Of a DNA stretch of 7,173 nt, positions 5,216-7,173 are shown piece by piece. The position numbers were made by a program, and so were the translations under genes. The stretch covers positions 1 through 7,173 of the forward strand of contig QIIJ01000046.1 in assembly GCA_003232595.1 (NCBI GenBank). Reading direction: 5' to 3'. The notes under the pieces are model-generated. The model made no database searches. It had not been told where the DNA came from and was given only the letters and a program-made list of their open reading frames with translations. The DNA is from Aurantimonadaceae bacterium. GTDB taxonomy: Bacteria > Pseudomonadota > Alphaproteobacteria > Rhizobiales > Rhizobiaceae. How positions within the stretch are numbered: the stretch's first letter is position 1; each line of letters begins with the position of its first letter.

Positions 5216-6777
5216 TGGGCATTCCCGTCGCTTTTTTGATTGGCTGGCCGGTAACCGTGACGGTTGCCCGATCTCCTGCGCTTTCGCCGCCACACGCCAT
5301 CTTCTGCCATCATTTCCGTCAGCAGCCCTTCGCGTAATCCGCGATCGGCAACCCGGAGCCTGGGTGAAGGCCAGTGGCGACGAATGGCCTCCAGGATGGC
5401 ACAGCCAGCCAGAACCAGATCTGCCCGGTCAGCCCCGATGCAGGGGTTGTTGACCCTGTCGTCGAAACTCATGTGAAGAATGCGATTGATCATCGCATCA
5501 ACCTCTTTGTTGCTCAGCCAGGCACCATCAACCCGCCGCCGGTCATAACGTTTGAGATTAAGATGGACACCTGCCAGCGTTGTCACCGTGCCGGAGGTGC
5601 CAAGCAGGTGAAACCGGTTGCTGCCCACAGACCGGGAAAGTGCATGGCGGCCTTCGAATTTCTCCAGCAATTCTGAGACATCGATAACCATGTCCTCAAA
5701 TACCGCGGGTGTCACATGCCTGCCGCCAAATTTTTCGGAAAGTGTCACCACACCAAGCGGAAGGGATTCCCATGCTGTGATGTGATCAGATATTCGCCGG
5801 CTGCGTTTTTTCGACACATCAAGCAAAGCCAGTTCTGACGAGCCTCCGCCAATATCAAACAAAACCACCCCGTCCGCGTTGTGATCTACCAGCGAGCCGC
5901 AGCCGGAAACGGCCAGTCTGGCCTCAGTAGCGCGATCAACAATTTCGAGATTGAGACCGGTCTCATCGCGAACCCGGTCGAGAAAATTCTGACCGTTTTC
6001 GGCACGTCTGCAGGCCTCGGTAGCGATAAGCCGAAAGCGGGTTTTTGAGCGAAGCTGCAGTTTTTCGCTGCAATCCTGCAAGGCACCAATGGTGCGCTCC
6101 ATCGCGGCTTCGCCAAGTTTTCCGCTGGCCGCAAGACCTTCGCCCAAACGAACAATTCGGGAAAACGCATCGACAACCCGAAACCGCCCGGATGCCTGGG
6201 GCAGAGCCACCAGCAATCGACAATTGTTAGTGCCCAGATCAAGAGCTGCATAAAATGTTCGCTGATTTTTGTGGTAGTATGGCGACCTTGGTTTTTTTGG
6301 CGGCTTCTTTCCACTACTACCGGTCGCAATCGGCTGCTTGTGCTGGTTGTTTGGCGGGCCGGAATTATCCCCGCGTTCCTTACTGAAAGAAGCGGGGGCT
6401 TCGGCTTGCATCGGTTGACGCCGATGGCGTTGTTCCATGGAGGCAACAACCGGTTCGCCGGAATAGGGATTTTTCTTTCTGCGCCGTCGTCGCCTTCTTG
6501 TTTTTTTAGGCGTATGTTCCTGCGCTGAATCGACGGTTGTGTTTTCCCCGGCCTTGTGCTGAGTCGCGTGGCCTTTCTGCAAGCCAGCGACGGTACAGCC
6601 GGGTTTTTGATCAGAGTTTCCAGCGCCGGAATAAGCAACCTTTTGGCCTTGAGGGCCATTTGCATTACTTGCCTTTTTCTTCCACCATCTCCGGCGACTG
6701 TTGCCGGATTTATGTGGCTTTCCGGTGCCTGATGCCTCTGATTTGGATGGCGAACCACCACGCTCAGGGTCTTCCAC
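5212..6777 (-). CDS. Ppx/GppA family phosphatase with long arginine-rich N-terminal extension
   Basis: The enzyme belongs to the ASKHA-fold Ppx/GppA family: exopolyphosphatase and/or guanosine pentaphosphate phosphohydrolase. The sequence cannot tell which. In the 521-residue form (GTG at 6777), residues 1 to about 174 are a low-complexity basic region with seven Arg in a row (94-100) flanked by KKT and KKNP. The catalytic core follows: YAALDLGTNNCRLLVA (phosphate-1, DLGTNN 180-185), IATEACRRAENG, VDRATEARL with the expected catalytic Glu285, LFDIGGGSSE (phosphate-2, 308-315), SLPLGVVTLSEKFG, LLGTSGTVTTLAG (adenosine motif, 393-397) and VADRGLREGLL (475-486). The C-terminal HD domain of E. 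coli Ppx is absent, so this is the short core type plus a basic tail (WRRKRRRSGNRHG). The frame is open to a TTG at 6822, but GTG 6777 has GAGGAA six bases upstream. It is the first gene of a coupled operon with rlmE. Confidence 0.9.
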   Translation of the reverse strand: MEDPERGGSPSKSEASGTGKPHKSGNSRRRWWKKKASNANGPQGQKVAYSGAGNSDQKPGCTVAGLQKGHATQHKAGENTTVDSAQEHTPKKTRRRRRRRKKNPYSGEPVVASMEQRHRRQPMQAEAPASFSKERGDNSGPPNNQHKQPIATGSSGKKPPKKPRSPYYHKNQRTFYAALDLGTNNCRLLVALPQASGRFRVVDAFSRIVRLGEGLAASGKLGEAAMERTIGALQDCSEKLQLRSKTRFRLIATEACRRAENGQNFLDRVRDETGLNLEIVDRATEARLAVSGCGSLVDHNADGVVLFDIGGGSSELALLDVSKKRSRRISDHITAWESLPLGVVTLSEKFGGRHVTPAVFEDMVIDVSELLEKFEGRHALSRSVGSNRFHLLGTSGTVTTLAGVHLNLKRYDRRRVDGAWLSNKEVDAMINRILHMSFDDRVNNPCIGADRADLVLAGCAILEAIRRHWPSPRLRVADRGLREGLLTEMMAEDGVWRRKRRRSGNRHGYRPANQKSDGNAQ

Positions 6778-6789
6778 AAGCCGTTCCTC
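6775..6789 (-). promoter_or_regulatory. Ribosome binding site that fixes the Ppx/GppA start
   Basis: On the minus strand GAGGAA (6789-6784) stands six bases before GTG (6777-6775). This is the best Shine-Dalgarno in the region. The longer in-frame start, TTG at 6822, follows a T-rich stretch with no purine-rich site. The encoded beginning VEDPERGG also looks like the usual N-terminus of such proteins in Rhizobiales, from memory. Confidence 0.65.
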
Positions 6790-6949
6790 GACGCCGCGCA
6801 ACCTCAAAGAAGATTCATACAAAAACAGGAATCCAACGAGTGCGACAGGGCGCTTTGTTCTTTACGTTGGGAATGAGTGTATCAGGCAATTCAATTCGCA
6901 CAAGCACTATCTCGAACCATATCAGTCCGGCCACAACAACCCCAATACA

Positions 6950-6980
6950 ATATTGTGACCTTCAGCGCGGGCATTTCAAG
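6950..6980 (-). promoter_or_regulatory. Weak candidate promoter for ppx/gppA-rlmE
   Basis: On the minus strand CTTGAA (6980-6975) and CAATAT (6955-6950) each match the rhizobial CTTGAC and CTATAT boxes at five of six positions. However, the spacer is 19 bases rather than the usual 17. The start site would be about 160 bases before the GTG start. A palindrome, ACAATATTGT, covers the -10 box and could be an operator. Confidence 0.25.
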
Positions 6981-7004
6981 GGAACGGCATTCCATCAAAA
7001 ATCT

Positions 7005-7034
7005 ATTGTATCCAAACAGACAGCAGACTATATA
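7005..7034 (+). promoter_or_regulatory. Promoter for tRNA-Gln
   Basis: TTGTAT (7006-7011) and TATATA (7029-7034) are 17 bases apart. Shifted by one base, ATTGTA and CTATAT also have 17-base spacing, and CTATAT is an exact match to the rhizobial -10 consensus. The -35 is weak (TTG only). Transcription would begin near 7041, about 57 bases before the mature tRNA. Confidence 0.5.
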
Positions 7035-7050
7035 GCCCTTGAACAAGGGC
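7035..7050 (+). repeat. Inverted repeat GCCCTT-GAAC-AAGGGC at the predicted tRNA transcription start
   Basis: This is a perfect six-base stem with a four-base loop, directly after the -10 box and spanning the expected start site. It could be an operator or a 5' hairpin of the pre-tRNA leader. With no T-run after it, and given its position, it is not a terminator of the tRNA transcript. Confidence 0.5.
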
Positions 7051-7097
7051 GTATGGCATTTAGCCGGAAAATTGCCGAAATTTCCACAATGCCTGAT

Positions 7098-7171
7098 TGG
7101 GGATTAGTATAACGGTAGTACAGCGGACTCTGACTCCGTCGGTCCAGGTTCGAATCCTGGATCCCCAGCCA
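7098..7171 (+). tRNA. tRNA-Gln, anticodon CTG
   Basis: The full cloverleaf can be drawn. The acceptor stem TGGGGAT (7098-7104) pairs with ATCCCCA (7161-7167). The U1-A72 pair is a glutamine identity element, G73 is the discriminator, and CCA is encoded (7169-7171). The anticodon stem GCGGA/TCCGT encloses the loop CTCTGAC with anticodon CTG (7130-7132), which reads the Gln codon CAG. The T-arm is CCAGG-TTCGAAT-CCTGG. No intron or mismatch is seen in the acceptor stem. Confidence 0.96.
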
Positions 7172-7173
7172 AT

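Larger units (their letters stand above)
6778..7097. other. Divergent intergenic region between ppx/gppA and tRNA-Gln
   Basis: I see no convincing gene in these 320 bases. A long plus-strand frame crosses it from 6537 to 7112, but it runs antisense through the phosphatase gene and into the tRNA, so it is not coding. The region should hold the phosphatase promoter (minus) and the tRNA promoter (plus), described separately. The 10-base palindrome ACAATATTGT lies at 6947-6956, overlapping the weak phosphatase -10 candidate. Confidence 0.55.

Noticed and set aside
5216..5293. Upstream in-frame start extending RlmE by 26 residues
   Set aside because: It would lie deep inside the phosphatase gene. 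The ATG overlapping the phosphatase stop is the natural coupled start.
5886..6779. 297-codon minus-strand frame overlapping the phosphatase
   Set aside because: It is out of frame with the Ppx/GppA protein over the same bases, is rich in Arg, Pro and Ser, and shows no domain. The phosphatase motifs decide the true frame.
6537..7112. 191-codon plus-strand frame
   Set aside because: It runs antisense to the phosphatase 5' region and into the tRNA-Gln gene, with no domain.
7130..7173. tRNA 3' half as an integration (attB) site
   Set aside because: No integrase, direct repeat or foreign DNA is visible, and the window ends right after the tRNA.

Overview
The window looks like chromosomal DNA of a moderate-GC alphaproteobacterium, most likely Hyphomicrobiales (Rhizobiales). 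The protein signatures, the grouping of guaB with a MAPEG protein and an RsmB/NOP-type methyltransferase, and the ppx/gppA-rlmE pair all fit that group from memory. No database search was possible.

Layout from left to right. (1) A minus-strand cluster reads guaB (1541-3040), a MAPEG membrane protein (1096-1515) and an RsmB/NOP-family RNA cytosine methyltransferase (from 1067 leftward and off the window edge). Gaps are about 25-28 bases, so they are probably one operon. The methyltransferase frame is broken at 657-668: the N-terminal part ends in TGA, and the rest of the protein continues in another frame to the left edge without a stop. The break falls on TTT-TGA, which resembles a +1 slip site. 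(2) An AT-rich spacer of about 360 bases (3041-3402) lies upstream of guaB and carries three copies of a short motif. (3) A plus-strand pair (3403-3912, 3917-4420) encodes a small membrane protein and an exported protein separated by four bases. I recognise neither, and they are the least explained part of the window. (4) A second minus-strand operon holds a Ppx/GppA phosphatase with a long basic N-terminal extension (5212-6777) and rlmE (4442-5215), overlapping by an ATGA. (5) A spacer of about 320 bases leads to a tRNA-Gln(CTG) gene at 7098-7171 on the plus strand, with a plausible promoter.

Functional themes are nucleotide metabolism (IMP to XMP by GuaB; hydrolysis of polyphosphate and/or pppGpp by Ppx/GppA) and RNA modification or translation (RlmE, the RsmB/NOP enzyme, tRNA-Gln). 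The unknown membrane/exported pair sits between the two housekeeping operons in opposite orientation. I see no mobile element, CRISPR array or phage gene. Apart from the unknown pair and the frame break, this is an ordinary core-genome region.
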